Source of the DNA: Forficula auricularia
Taxonomy: Eukaryota; Arthropoda; Insecta; Dermaptera; Forficulidae
Direction of reading: 5' to 3'
Assembly (NCBI GenBank): GCA_024734495.1
Contig: JALMQS010000085.1
Span: 22,263,077-22,327,076 of the forward strand
Length of the DNA stretch: 64,000 bases
Part shown: positions 34,582-45,399 of the stretch, in pieces
How positions within the stretch are numbered: the first letter of the stretch is position 1
How the letters are laid out: every line of letters starts with the position of its first letter
Notes under the pieces: generated by a model
The model's database searches: none
Told to the model about the DNA's origin: nothing
The model's input: the letters and a program-made list of their open reading frames with translations, nothing else
Translations under genes and position numbers: made by a program

Positions 34582-34998
34582 CGAGGTGAACCGCGATTGG
34601 AATTAGGTGTACACCATCTTTGGAATTACTTTGAAATTAATTAGATAATCTATTGTCTTCTACTTGGAAATGAAAATGGAAGTGGAAGTGGGTGTACACG
34701 ATTTTAGGTCTCAGGCAAAGAGAACCGGATCTAGGGGCGACCGCCCCTATAGAGGCCCGTGCCTGGCAAAAAAAATAATTATATTTAAAAAAATGTTAAA
34801 ATTGAAAATAAAGTTCTATGGGTGTGTGTGTGTGTGGGGGCGGCGTCTCCACCGGCCCCCCCCCCCCCCCCCCGCTTGGACAATTCGATCGCGACACACT
34901 TTCGAGATAAATAGATCTTATATACATCGGGCACCTTATATACATCCTCCCCATAAAAAATTCCTGTATCTGCCCTTGGTCTCAGCTCACCCTTCGGG
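34582..34998. repeat. CCGAGAGG-family MITE (copy 3) split by hAT MITE
   Basis: CGAGGTGAACCGCGATTGG at 34582 begins the unit, which reaches TTTTAGGTCTCAG at 34714. After the hAT MITE the sequence resumes GTCTCAGCTCACCCTTCGGG, which is the diverged right end of the same family (compare CGCGGTTCACCTCTCGG). So the insertion occurred inside the right inverted repeat. Confidence 0.7.
34716..34978 (+). mobile_element. hAT-type MITE (copy in MITE)
   Basis: Ends resemble CAAGGGCGGATCC...GGATCCGCCCTTG with changes (CAAAG...CGGATCTAGG; CTGCCCTTG). It is flanked by GTCTCAGG and GTCTCAGC, 7 of 8 matching. It contains GAGGCCCGTGCCTGGCAAAA and a GT microsatellite followed by a C tract, as in the other copies. 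Confidence 0.75.
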
Positions 34999-35449
34999 TA
35001 CCTTATATAGATAAATAAATTCCGTATCATTTTTTTACTTTATTTTTAATTGAATAACAATTTATCGAATTTTTAATCAATTAAATTGGCAAATTCTAAT
35101 ATATAATCATATTTGTAATGATCTTTTTGTGGAATTTAAAATTAAAAAACCAATTACTAAATAAAGATAATTGAAAAAAATGTAAACAAAATTTTATATT
35201 GGTATTTTCATCTATAAATATAATTTTACTTTAATTAGAAAAGATCAATTAAGATGAATTTTGATGAGGTCCAGATTTAGCCAGATCGCTTTTCTCATCA
35301 TCAAAACTTGTTAATAGAGTTTGTTCATCAAAATCGGTAGAGCCGTTTTTAAAATAAAAAAAACATAAACAAATAAATAAAAATATATACAATTTTTGAT
35401 TGTTTAATAAGAGTAAGTACCTGGAAGCACCGAGCGATGCCAAAATTCC

Positions 35450-35930
35450 TCAGTGTGTACTCTATAGGCTTTAAACTAAATAATAAGATACAAACTTGAA
35501 ATTGTATTCAGAACAACTTGAAATCAAAAATTCTATTAACATTTTAATCGAATGATTTTTAGGGATGACAAAATTTTTTTATGGAGTCAAAATAAAATAA
35601 ATATTTTGGTATTCATGGTAATGCTGAGGATTCTTTTATAAGTGTTAAGGATGTTCCCTAATAAATCAGTTTTCTTGAAATCCTTTTTAAAACTTCTACA
35701 CATTTATGTATAAGTGTCCTTTATACGTAAGAATTGTTTTCAATAGTCCTTGCGGCACTAAATTTATAAATATTGACCATTGAAATTTGCATATTAACAC
35801 GCGAACCCTATCAGGATTGATGTTAAAGCGACTGTTTCATTAAATAACAATCGTAATAATTGTTTTGAAAGACTGAGAATCATTAACTGAAGATATAACA
35901 AATATTTTCTGTTAATGAATACCATAAATT
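35450..35930. other. No gene recognised
   Basis: AT-rich; a copy of the word CACCGAGCGATGC lies at its left edge (35431). Nothing else. Confidence 0.45.
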
Positions 35931-35934
35931 ACAA

Positions 35935-36240
35935 ATGAAGAAGTTCTTGGAAGAATCGGAGAAAGAAGAACCTTGTGGAAGAGTCTGAAGAAGAGAAAGG
36001 GGTCAGATGATGGGGCTACAGAGACATGGGGGACTGCTTAGGGATATCTTGGAGGGAGAATTGGGAAGAAAAGGGAAGGGAAGACCCAGATTAGAATATT
36101 TCAACCAAATAATTGGGGATATGGGATGCCAGACATTTAAGAGGTCAAACACCTGGCGGGGGACAGAGTCGAGTGGAGACGGATTGTTGCATCAAACCAG
36201 TCTTAGGACTGTATACTCAATGATGATGATGATGATAATG
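35935..36240 (+). pseudogene. LINE (RTE-type) C-terminal fragment with GAT tail
   Basis: The plus strand has RRTLWKSLKKRKG, then RHGGLLRDILEGELGRKGKG, RPRLEYFNQIIGDMGC and EWRRIVASNQS in nearby frames. That order (ILRHGGLL, GKxxRGRPR, EWR, NQS) is the C-terminus of insect RTE/CR1-like reverse transcriptases. It ends in a (GAT) repeat at about 36219-36233, a typical 3' tail of such elements. Frameshifted and 5' truncated. Confidence 0.7.
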
Positions 36241-36735
36241 AATACCGCTTTTGTTACAATTATTTTGACGACTTGACAACGTCGCAATACGCGGCAAGTT
36301 CTACAGCTGACAGTACAACTGTTCTACTGTGCAGCTGTTGCATTTGAGATTCTCAACCTAACTATACTGTTCTCATCTGGAATTTCGCATTGAGCTGTTT
36401 CATGAAGTGTTTTTTGATTCTTTGTTTTTTAGCGTCGGACATACTTGCTAAGGCTTTAGTTATTTTGTATCAACATACCATTCATTGTCAGCCAAGTCAT
36501 TATTAATAAACTGTCAGAAATCCAATATAAATGTAACCTCGAAAAAAATTTCAAAATATTAGAACGCTAGATAAAAGTGTCTTATGCCCGGTTCACATTA
36601 TTTCAGTAGCATTCCAGAGTCCAGTGACTGAATTTTTGGTCTACTTTTTAATTCCAGCGCCACTGGAATAGTGTGGACGGCCAATGCTGAATTACTTAAA
36701 CGAACACGCATTGTTACTTCAGTTACTTCATCTAA

Positions 36736-36915
36736 GGGCCGGTTGTATGTCGGTTGGTAAAGTCTTTGTAAAAGTTGACAAAGGGTAAAACCTTAGAATT
36801 CACCTTCTGCCCGGCGGGATGGCCAATCAGATGAAAGTGCGTGTCATCATCTGCACTAGGTTGAATTCTAAAGTTTGTCAACTTTTACAAATACTTGGCC
36901 GGTATACAACTGGCA
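36736..36915. mobile_element. Short hairpin MITE, ends GGGCCGGTTGTAT
   Basis: AGGGCCGGTTGTATGTCGG at 36735 pairs with GGCCGGTATACAACTGGCAC at 36897-36916. GTAAAAGTTGACAAA and TTTGTCAACTTTTAC are the next inverted words, as are the AGAATTCA words. Flanking TAA on both sides could be a 3-bp duplication as in PIF/Harbinger elements; this class call is tentative. Confidence 0.65.
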
Positions 36916-37111
36916 CTAACACTGGTAAGTAAACAGTTTTAAAACAATTTTTGAACTCTTTTCTTGAAATCATTGTCATGACCGATTTTACAGCTTTTGA
37001 TGACTGGAATTAATGTAGATGATATAATCCAGTACAGCACATATGAGAGTAGGCGAAAGAGCGCACAACTATATATATATATATATATAGTTCATCATAA
37101 AATATTATTTC

Positions 37112-37320
37112 TTAATCATTTTTACCTGCAAAATTGTTAATATTGTTGCAATGTTCCTGCAACATTAGAATTTTGCAATATTCTCGCAGCATTGGCATTA
37201 TTGCTGCTATGTTACCGCAATGTTCAGAGGCGGACATAGGACTATTGCTGCAATGTTCCTGCAATCTTCCTGCAAAGTTTAATATTGCAATGTAATATTG
37301 CTGCAATATTCCTTTCTGTC
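37112..37320. repeat. Degenerate tandem repeat (TTGCAATGTTCC)
   Basis: Words GCAATGTTCCTGCAA, GCAATATTC and GCTGCAATATTCC recur with about 12-30 bp spacing over 200 bp, ending TTTCTGTCTGGGTA. The open frame on the minus strand is a by-product of the repeat. Confidence 0.7.
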
Positions 37321-37324
37321 TGGG

Positions 37325-38448
37325 TATATTTTCGGGAACGTCCTTAAAAGGACAAGTGATTATTTCATAGAGAACCTGAAATGAAGATATAGGCTCAAAA
37401 GAATAGGTATATAAAAATTGCCAAGTCCGGAAAACAAAAAAAAAAACTGAATTTTATCCGAAATGTAGGTCTTTATATTTAATAGAAGGTGGGAAGGTTC
37501 CAAGGCGGAATCGAAACCTCTGCCTGGTTCATCAATTTGATCATTTAGACAACAAAAGAATAAAATGTAAATTTGTTGATCGAAGTTAAATTAAAATTTG
37601 AATAAATTCGAGAATCTTTTGTGATGAATGCTTCAAAGCTTTACTTGAAGCAAGCCCCTAGGGCTTATTAGAGCATAATCCATATATGGAAATAATAGAG
37701 CTTGCCAAATCTCCAAATCGCGACCCAATTTTATGAACGAAAAATCTCTCGCAAACGACATAGAAATTAACTTCAGAAAAATTATTATTATTATTATTAT
37801 TGTTTTCTTTTTTTTAACAAGAATAATTAAATAAAAAATTATTTAGCGAGCAGTCTCTTTGCATTTTCAATGAAGAGTGAGATAAAAAGGATTCTACCAT
37901 TTCTAGAACACAACACGAGGGAAATTATACTCGATCAATATTCTCTATATATTATTGTCCATGTATAATTCTCGATATTTCTCAATAAATTTTATATTGA
38001 TTTATACAATGGGAAAAATTATGAATCCAATTGGCCTCTTGCGATTGTTGACAATTGTTTGTAAATAGAAACTCTTTGTGTGTTTCAATAATAAAACCAA
38101 ATAAGATACATTAATAAATTTTTTAAAAACTATTATTATGTTTAGAGAAAAGATATTTTCATATAGAAATAAGCTGAAACTTCGTACAATGATTCGCTTT
38201 ATTAAGGTAGTTATTTCACCATATGGGTTTCTTAGGATTTTTGAAATTTAGCCAGATTATTATTTATAATAAATATTTCTTCATCGATTGGTGGCAAAAT
38301 GAAATTGATGAACAATATAGTTCGGAGATATTAAGTGAATGGGAGTTTTTCAGACTCTTTAGTACATTGCATGATGTGGGGGTGCAGGAGGTGGGGTGCA
38401 GTGGGGGTCCGGTGGGGCGAAGGGGGTTCGGGGGGTATCGTGGGGTTC
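37325..38448. other. No gene recognised
   Basis: AT-rich DNA between the tandem repeat and the Helitron-like copy. Homopolymers and a short (TTA) run near 37787 only. Confidence 0.45.
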
Positions 38449-39413
38449 ATATATCTATATATATAAAATTAAGGGTTTGTCTGTACATTGTTCCAAATCA
38501 CGCCAAATTTTGGTTGCACACGTTTCAAGCAAAGTTATGAACGAAAACACCCCCCAACAAAATTCCTGTCTGTATGTCTGTCTGTCTGTCTGTTTCAGTG
38601 GTTTCCGCGAAAAGTTGCTCACGATTCACGTAAAAACAGCTGAAGAGGGATTATTATGAAATTTCATATTTGTATCGGATGTCTTCTAACTTAAGTTTAT
38701 ATAGCTATATAACGTTTTGTTATTTTGACCACAAAGGGGGGTTTGGAGAGGCGCACGAATGAAAATGATCAAAATAACTCCTAAACTATATACTCTACGG
38801 CAAATTTTAAAATGAGCAGAGTTGTAGGGGATGTGATTTCTGACAACTTTTGTTCAAAAAAATTCCCCCAAAAGGGGGGGGGGGGTGAAAAATATGTAAA
38901 TTCTTGCCCTTGGAGCAAACTCAACCAAATTTTGTATAAGCAATTTGAACCGCGAAATTAACGAAAATAATTGAAACTTTCAGTTTAAAAAATCAATTTG
39001 TCTAAAAATTTTGTATACATAATCTGTGGGCCTCTAGAGTGCCAGAAATTCAAAAACTAAACACCCAAAATGGGGGGAGGGTCAAAAAATGAAAATTCTT
39101 ACCCTTAGAGCCAACTTAACCAAATTTTGTATACATAATCTGTGGGTCACTAGAAGGCTAGAAATGAAAAAACTGAGATTTTTTGGAGAAGGGGTGGTTC
39201 GGGGTGGAGTGGGTATGGGTTAGGGCATGGGGTGCGCGGGTGGAATGGTGGGGTGGGGGTTGGTCACGGGTGCATGGTGCGGGGTAGAGGTGCTGGGTGG
39301 GTTTCGGGGGGGTAGGTGGAAGTGGGGTGTGAGAGTAGGGTTCGTGGGTTGGGGGTCGGGGGCGTGCCCCGTGATATAGAAGGGCCGCCGAAGGCGGAGC
39401 CTTGCAACTAGTA
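38449..39413 (+). mobile_element. Helitron-like non-autonomous element
   Basis: Starts TCTATATATATAAAATTAAG near 38452 after an A and ends with the hairpin GCCGCCGAAGGCGG followed by CTAG and a T (near 39412). That is the Helitron layout: 5' TC, 3' hairpin then CTRR, insertion between A and T, no target duplication. Interior repeats the phrase CCAAATTTTGTATACATAAT with G tracts. No Rep/helicase. Confidence 0.6.
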
Positions 39414-40040
39414 TACTATAAAATGAACCTAAAATAACGAAAATATTCTTGCGCCAAAATTGGGGGCTGGAGGGGGGGGGCAAAAAATAAAAATTTGGGC
39501 CATTTGAGCAAACTCAACCAAATTTTGTATACATAATCCCCCTAGAACACTAAAAATGCAAACAAACCCCAAAATAGGGGGGGAGAGGTAAAAAAATGAA
39601 AATCTAGGCCCTTGTATCAAACTCAAACAGAAGTGTATGGTAAAGTCGAAGTGGATGGGCACATCAGTACGTGTCATTTTTTTTTTTTTTGGGGGGGGGG
39701 GATGGCTTTTTTCCCTCCACCTACTGGCTGTATGTTTTGAAAGATTTGTTTTACTATTTTTATACTTGATTTAAAATCAGTTAAGATATCAAAGCGATCC
39801 ATGAGACTGGTTTATTCTTGTTTTTATTGTTTACTATATTGTTATAAAAATTGTTTTGCAAAATCAACTGTTGTTGGAGCGATCGTTCATTCTTCAAAAA
39901 TAGCGCTTTTCTTTTTCTCTTATATAATATATATAATATAAAAATCGAAGAGTAATTAATATTTATAATATATGTATAAAATACTAGATATACTAATGAT
40001 TAAATTCAATTTTAAGTTTGACAAGCGAAGACGATTGTCT
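39414..40040. other. Region upstream of PRKCSH; minirepeat and T/G tracts
   Basis: Holds two units of the G-tract minirepeat (about 39460-39640) ending GGATGGGCACATCAGTACGT, then AT-rich DNA. The promoter of the downstream gene should be in or near its right part, but no element was identified. Confidence 0.45.
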
Positions 40041-40061
40041 TTTCATGTTGTTAAGTTGGTA

Positions 40062-40154
40062 ATGGCGGCGCCTCTGGGCAAATTCTCTCTGGGGTGCGCG
40101 AAAGAGAAAGAGATAGAAAAAAAAGATCAAATAGTAATTTCCTTTGACTTTTGA
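40062..40154 (+). other. Upstream ORF in the PRKCSH leader
   Basis: ATGGCGGCGCCTCTG opens a 30-codon frame (MAAPLGKFSLGCAKEKEIEK and ten more) with TGA at 40152-40154, three bases before the main ATG. Its start context AAUGG and GC-rich beginning stand out. It is either a translated upstream ORF or simply leader sequence. Confidence 0.4.
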
Positions 40155-40157
40155 AAC

Positions 40158-40287
40158 ATGTTAATAAGATTGAAGCCGGCTTTTTATTGCAATTATATGG
40201 CATTTATTCTATTCTATTTATTTCTATTATTTTTAGCACCGATTCATAGTTCTGAAATTTTACGGCCAAGAGGGGTTCCGATTTCAA
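40158..40287 (+). CDS. PRKCSH: Glucosidase II beta subunit, exon 1 (signal peptide)
   Basis: The beta subunit retains and assists the catalytic alpha subunit of ER glucosidase II, which trims glucose from N-glycans in the ER lumen. This exon encodes MLIRLKPAFYCNYMAFILFY then LFLLFLAPIHSS, a hydrophobic signal peptide, followed by SEILRPRGVPIS. Human PRKCSH begins its mature part with the like-ordered VKRPRGVSL. A start at the second methionine (40197) would give a shorter signal peptide. The exon ends in phase 1 at a GTGAGA donor. A pyrimidine-rich stretch with TTTAG at 40236 could instead be an acceptor, which would move the first exon upstream. It is the first exon of a gene with seven exons visible here. 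Confidence 0.85.
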
Positions 40288-40289
40288 GT

Positions 40290-42400
40290 GAGAATATTAT
40301 TACATTTTTTTTATTTCAAAATAGATGACTGACTAGAACAAACAACTTAACCATTTATTTAGATAATATACTCATAATTTTCATTATCATATTCATTTTA
40401 TCTTTAAAAAAAATCACTATTATGTATACGTTTGTTATAAATTTCACATAAAAAAAATAATGAAATTGCCTAAAAAGATAAATTTAATTAATTAGCTTAA
40501 AAATTTATATTATTTAGACAATCAATTTTGTGCTTGTTTTTTTCACTAGATAGAAAACAAAAAAGCAAAAGAATATCCTATCTATTATGGATATACATAG
40601 AATAGTAATAATAAACTCCTTCAAAAATGATTGATTTCTTTTCTAATAATTAATAATTGCATTGTTGAGGCAATTAACCATGTACAAAAGAGTATAAATC
40701 AAATCGTTTTGATAAATAAAATATATACATTGTTATAAATAAAACTTGGAGAACAATAATAATGTTTTAAATTTTATGGCTATAAATATTTTTAATTGGT
40801 TTAATTAGAACAATAATGATATTTTAAATTTAATGGCTATAAATATTTTTACTTGGTTTAATTTTCATATAAATAGTTATTTTTTAATTTAAAAATATAA
40901 AATTAAATTTTCAGCAAAGTAGAAATAAATCTGTATACTTATAGAAATCTAGTCTTAGTCTGGAATAGTTGGGGCTTGTTTTATTAAATTTTTTTTCTAA
41001 ATCAATAAATCTAATAATTGATTACTATTTGATTTCTTTAACTGAAAAACATTAAGTTTTAGGTGTTAACTAAGTACACGTCATCTTGGATTGTTGACGT
41101 GTGACGTGTGTACGGCTGACTAACCTTGCTCTGCACTTTCTTCTTATCAATAGATAAATAGATTTTTCTATTATCATGTATGAAATTTTAAGAAATATTA
41201 TTATTTAATTAAGAAATCCCCAGAGATTGTCATTTATTGATAATTTTTATTACATGTCAGAAGGGTTCTGCCCCCCCCCCCCCTCTCGGGAATTGATTCT
41301 GAGTGAATACAACCTTTGTGACATATTTAGATTAAAAAGTATCCATAAATAATAATAAATAAATAATAAATAAATCTTTATTTCTCGACCTGCTTAGAGG
41401 CACAAGTCCTCGGTGGCTAGGTCCTCCAAACATCAATACAATCTAGCTACAATACATTAACAAACATCAATACAAATTAATTACAACAATTTAACAAATA
41501 ATAAAAAAGTAAAAAAAAAAAGAAAAAGAAAAAAATAGAAATGTATGCTCATTAACAAATAACTTGACCATAGATTTCCATCAAAAGACAAAAAGTAATT
41601 TATAAATTCCGCGCAAAAACCCGATACCAGGAGAAAGCGACGCATTAGCCATCCCGGCATTTGCCATAAGTTGTTAAGGAAACCTGGTCAAAACCTTAAC
41701 AAGGATGGTATGACCTCTCTCTACCTCACCTAATCTCTGCTTGTGAGAACTAAATAAAATTTTGCACAACTCTAGGACTTTAGGACTTGACAAAATTTAT
41801 AATTGATTTAATCATAGGAGGCAGAATACTATAATCCCAAGTAGTAATAAATAGACAGACTTCCACAAATCAATGCCAGATCCTACAAATGAATGCAAAC
41901 CTACATATTAATATCTGAATTAACTAACTTGTAAGAACCAGACCTATTTAAATTAATACCATTCTTCCCTATATCCTTATAATCTTATAACCATCTGAAT
42001 CATTCTCATAAGAAAAATACCACCACTTGTTTCAATACCTATACTTCTAGTCTCAACCCTGGATTGACTATCCCTTTTAACCATATTATCTAAAAAAAAG
42101 AAAAAATATTTTAAAAATAAACAAAATATTTACCTTAGTAACGCAGAGATTTCCTTATTCCAGCCTAATTTAAAACCAACCCTTGCTTTTCCTATCTCTA
42201 AATGGAAAGAAGAATTAACAAACCTTCTTCCCCAAAAGAGACAGAAAAAGAACTAATAAAAACCTACCAAAAAGCTTCAAATTCGCAAGACAGCTTTTTG
42301 TTTACCCAAATAACATGTCGGATTTAGTAGAAGACAATCTCACGTGATTTCTTAAGAAATTTTAAGTCTGCTTCCATCACCAATGTAAATTTTTATTAAA
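40290..42400. other. PRKCSH intron 1: AT-rich DNA and repeat fragments
   Basis: Mostly AT-rich. From 41220 a copy of the inverted-repeat/tRNA-like family begins (ACATGTCAGAAGGGTTCTGC with a C tract), its partner arm near 42310-42390. Between them, 41340-42300 looks like a separate insertion beginning TCTTTATTTCTCGACC, possibly a LINE 3' end. No exon was recognised. Confidence 0.45.
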
Positions 42401-42470
42401 GACCATAGGGGGATAAGCGGGGTAAAAATGCCTTTTGTAAATATCTTAATGGTATTCTATAGATATATTG

Positions 42471-43437
42471 ATTAGGGTGGAGTCAAAAAATCCATTATAT
42501 TTTTTTTTACAAGTGACACGGAAAAATGGGTTGCTAGATACCTTAAAAAAATTCTTTCTAAATATGAGCTCTTAATTTTAATAAGAAGATCCTCCGCATC
42601 GCAGTTTTTCATTTTTTCTCAGTCCAATAGAAAAAAATTCATACCTCATCATTAATTGATTGTACAGAAAAATGTTCTTGAAGAATTTCGTAGGAAATTT
42701 AATGCTCTACAAAAAAGGTATCTTATATTTTTTCCGTAAACCTCACCATTTGAAAGATATTGAAGATTTAAGTTTGATTATTTTAAGACAAATTTCATTT
42801 TTGTTTATGAATTTTATAACTCGACAATAAATGGCTATTATAAAATTCGCAATAAAAATTTTTATAGGAAATTAACTGCTCTATAAAAAAGTTGCCTTAT
42901 GTTTTTGGCGATTAAATTAAGCGTTCAAAAGATATTCATCATCAAACTTCAGTACACATGAAAGTTTGATGATGAATATCTTTTGAACGCTTAATTTAAT
43001 CGCCAAAACATAAGACATACTTTTTTATAGAGCATGTTAATTTCCTACAAAAATTTGTATTGCGAATTTTATAATAGCCATTTATTGTCGAGTTATAAAA
43101 TTCATAAACAAAAATGAAATTTGTCTTAAAATAATCAAACTTAAATCTTCAATATCTTTCAAATGGTGAGGTTTACGGAAAAAATATAAGATACCTTTTT
43201 TGTAGAGCATTAAATTTCCTACGAAATTCTTCAAGAACATTTTTCTGTACAATCAATTAATGATGAGGTATGAATTTTTTTCTATTGGACTGAGAATAAA
43301 ATAAAAAACTGCGATGCGGAGGATCTTCTATTAAAATTAAGAGCTCATATTTAGAAAGAATTTTTTTAAGGTGTCTAGCAACCCATTTTTCCGTGTCACT
43401 TGTAAAAAAAAAATGGATTTTTTTGACCCACCCTAAT
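42471..43437. mobile_element. Near-perfect 967-bp palindrome (fold-back MITE)
   Basis: Arms of about 480 bp read as near-identical inverted copies from ATTAGGGTGG at the left to CCACCCTAAT at the right. The centre is at 42955 with stem ATCATCAAACTT and a loop of about 12 bases. TA lies close to both ends. Only a few mismatches were seen, so the arms are young or kept alike by gene conversion. No coding content. Confidence 0.85.
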
Positions 43438-43479
43438 GTAGATACTATAGAAATATAAAGATCCTATTCTATTAAGTGG

Positions 43480-43730
43480 ATATTGATGAGGCAGTCCAAA
43501 AAAAGAAGAAGATAATTTACACTATCTTTTTATTCATAAAACCGACGTTTCGGAGGATATTCCCTCCTTCTTCAGGGTTTTGAAAAGTCAGTGAAGGAAA
43601 TCCAATGCGGCATTCCCCTCTGTCTCCTCTTTCAGTGGCAGTAACAATAATATCTTGTATTTCATTCTCAGCAGAATTACAATGTAATAATGATTTGGAT
43701 TCCTCCTATTCTATATATATATATCTATAC
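43480..43730 (-). repeat. Hammerhead-bearing repeat, GACGTTTCGGAGG family
   Basis: About 150 bp are shared with 61495-61640: CCGACGTTTCGGA, CTTCTTCAGGG, GGTCAGTGAAGGAAAT type sequence and ATTTCATTCTCAGCAGAATT. A hammerhead-like core is in the minus strand of both. Confidence 0.6.
43547..43575 (-). ncRNA. Hammerhead ribozyme-like core
   Basis: Minus strand CTGAAGA, A, a perfect 5-bp stem GGAGG/CCTCC closed by GAATAT, then GAAAC and GTCGG. All invariant boxes are kept; cleavage-site strand not determined. Confidence 0.6.
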
Positions 43731-43759
43731 ATGTATATACAAGAATTGCTCGTTTAATA

Positions 43760-45399
43760 CACTGGGGAGCAAATCGACTCAACCTCTAAGCGCGCATACA
43801 AAGTCGTTTTTCTTTTAAATGGCCAAGCCGATATTTATAAAATAAATATATCTTTAAAGCTTATTTATTTAGCTTTATATTGATATCAATTTCAAGCAAA
43901 TCGGCTCATTACTTTTTAAATTATGTGATCTGAATGACAATGAAAGGAAAAAAGGGTGTAAAGGAAAGGAAAAGTAGGGATGTTCAAAATTAAAATAAAA
44001 TTGACATTTTAAACATAACAAAGAAAATTTATTTTCTTAATAATTTGTGTTGCCCCTCTAGCTTTTATAACAGCCCGCATGCGATCCTGCATCGACCTGA
44101 TGAGTTTTTTTATAAAATCTTGAGGATGCCTTCCCATTCATCTAACAAAGCTGTCTTAAGCTCATCAATGGTCGAAGGTACCGAATTTCTGGCTCGAACC
44201 CTTTGTTTGAGGTGGTCCCACATATGTTCGATGGGATTCATGTCTGGGCTTAGCGCTGGCCACTCTATGGTGTGGATAGCGACTTCGGTCATGTATTGCC
44301 GAGTGACCATCGCAGTGTGGCACCGGGCATTATCATGCATCAGTAAAAATTTTCCCCAATAAATCCTTTATAAGGAACAACATGATGCAGAAGAATGTCA
44401 GCAATGTAACGGTCAGCTGTTAGACCCCCTCCCCGGCCTCCACCAGGCACAAAAACAATATCTGTTTTTCCTCCAGAGAAATGCCACCCCAAATCATGCA
44501 GGAACCACCACCATGTGACACTGTTTGAGAGAAACAGCATTGAGAAAATCGCTCTCCCTGACGCCTGTAGACCCGACTTCTCCTGTCACTTCCATGAATG
44601 CACACTCTACACTCATCTGTGAAAAGGACAGCCCGCCATTGGTCGATACTCCAATTGAGATGCTCTCGAGCAAATTGAAGTCGAGCTTGACGGTGACGTG
44701 AGGTTAATTTTGGCCCAGAGGCAGGTCTTCTGCAAGTGAGGTTGGCTTCCTTCAAGCGTCTTCTGACTGTCCACCGACTGACAGCCAGACCTCGAACTTC
44801 TCTCAGCTGCTGCTGGACATCGACACCAGTGAGGTGGCGGTTTCGGAGAGACGTCGTGACAATAAAACGGTCATCCCTCTCAGACGTGCACCGGTGGCGG
44901 CGGGTATTCGGTCTCCGAGTGAAGGCACCAGTCTCCTGAAACCTTCTGTAGACCCTTGAGACAGTAGACTGACTTAAGTTCAATTGACGAGCAACTTCTC
45001 TTTGGCTAAGGCTCTGTTCCAACAGAGCAACAACTTGAGCGGCAACTTCTGGCTTAGTATCCATGATTTTCTAAAAACAATTGTGTCAATTTGCGTAGAT
45101 GTGTTCAGGTCAATTGCTGAAAATCGATTAATAAGAATAATTGGTTACATTGGTTTTTATAAGGAAATTGTAACTAACAAGTAGCGGCAGCTAGGAACAG
45201 CAATTTTTCCAGTTCAGCCATTCAGATCACATAATTTAAAAAGTAATGAGCAGATTTGCTTGAAATTGATATCAATATAAAGATAAATAAATAAGCTTTA
45301 AAGATATATTTATTTTATAAATATCGGCTTGGCCATTTAAAAGAAAAACAACTTTGTATGCGCGCTTAGAGGTTGAGTCGATTTAGCTGCTCCCGAGTG
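43760..45399 (-). mobile_element. Tc1-like transposon with long inverted repeats
   Basis: Ends CACTGGGGAGC (43760) and the complement of CACTCGGGAGC (45399) are flanked by TA (43758-43759 and 45400-45401). Inverted repeats run about 180 bp inward (to 43938 and from 45221), sharing CGACTCAACCTCTAAGCGCG and CATAATTTAAAAAGTAATGAG type sequence. Such long repeats resemble Tc1 elements with inner transposase sites. A transposase fills the interior on the minus strand. Confidence 0.92.
44113..45064 (-). pseudogene. Tc1 transposase, near intact with two frameshifts
   Basis: Starts MDTKPEVAAQVVALLEQSLS at 45064, with a first helix-turn-helix ending VARQLNLSQSTVSRVYRRF, then GAFTRRPNTRRHRCTSERDD with the linker and second DNA-binding motif. 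The catalytic triad of the DD34E group is visible: VLFTDECRV (about 44620), MHDNARCHTA (about 44340) and MNPIEHMWDHL (about 44230). The frame shifts near 44460 (beside a T run) and near 44345 (beside AAAATTTT), so the intact enzyme is not encoded as read. Length without the shifts is about the usual 340 residues. The homopolymer context means sequencing error is possible. Confidence 0.9.

Noticed and set aside
37112..37306. Minus-strand frame rich in EHCNN-like units
   Set aside because: Caused by the tandem GCAATGTTCC repeat.
39220..39677. Proline- and glycine-rich minus-strand frames
   Set aside because: Produced by G/C tract minirepeats inside and beside the Helitron-like copy.
44045..44362. 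Plus-strand frame opposite the Tc1 transposase
   Set aside because: Shadow of the minus-strand transposase coding sequence.
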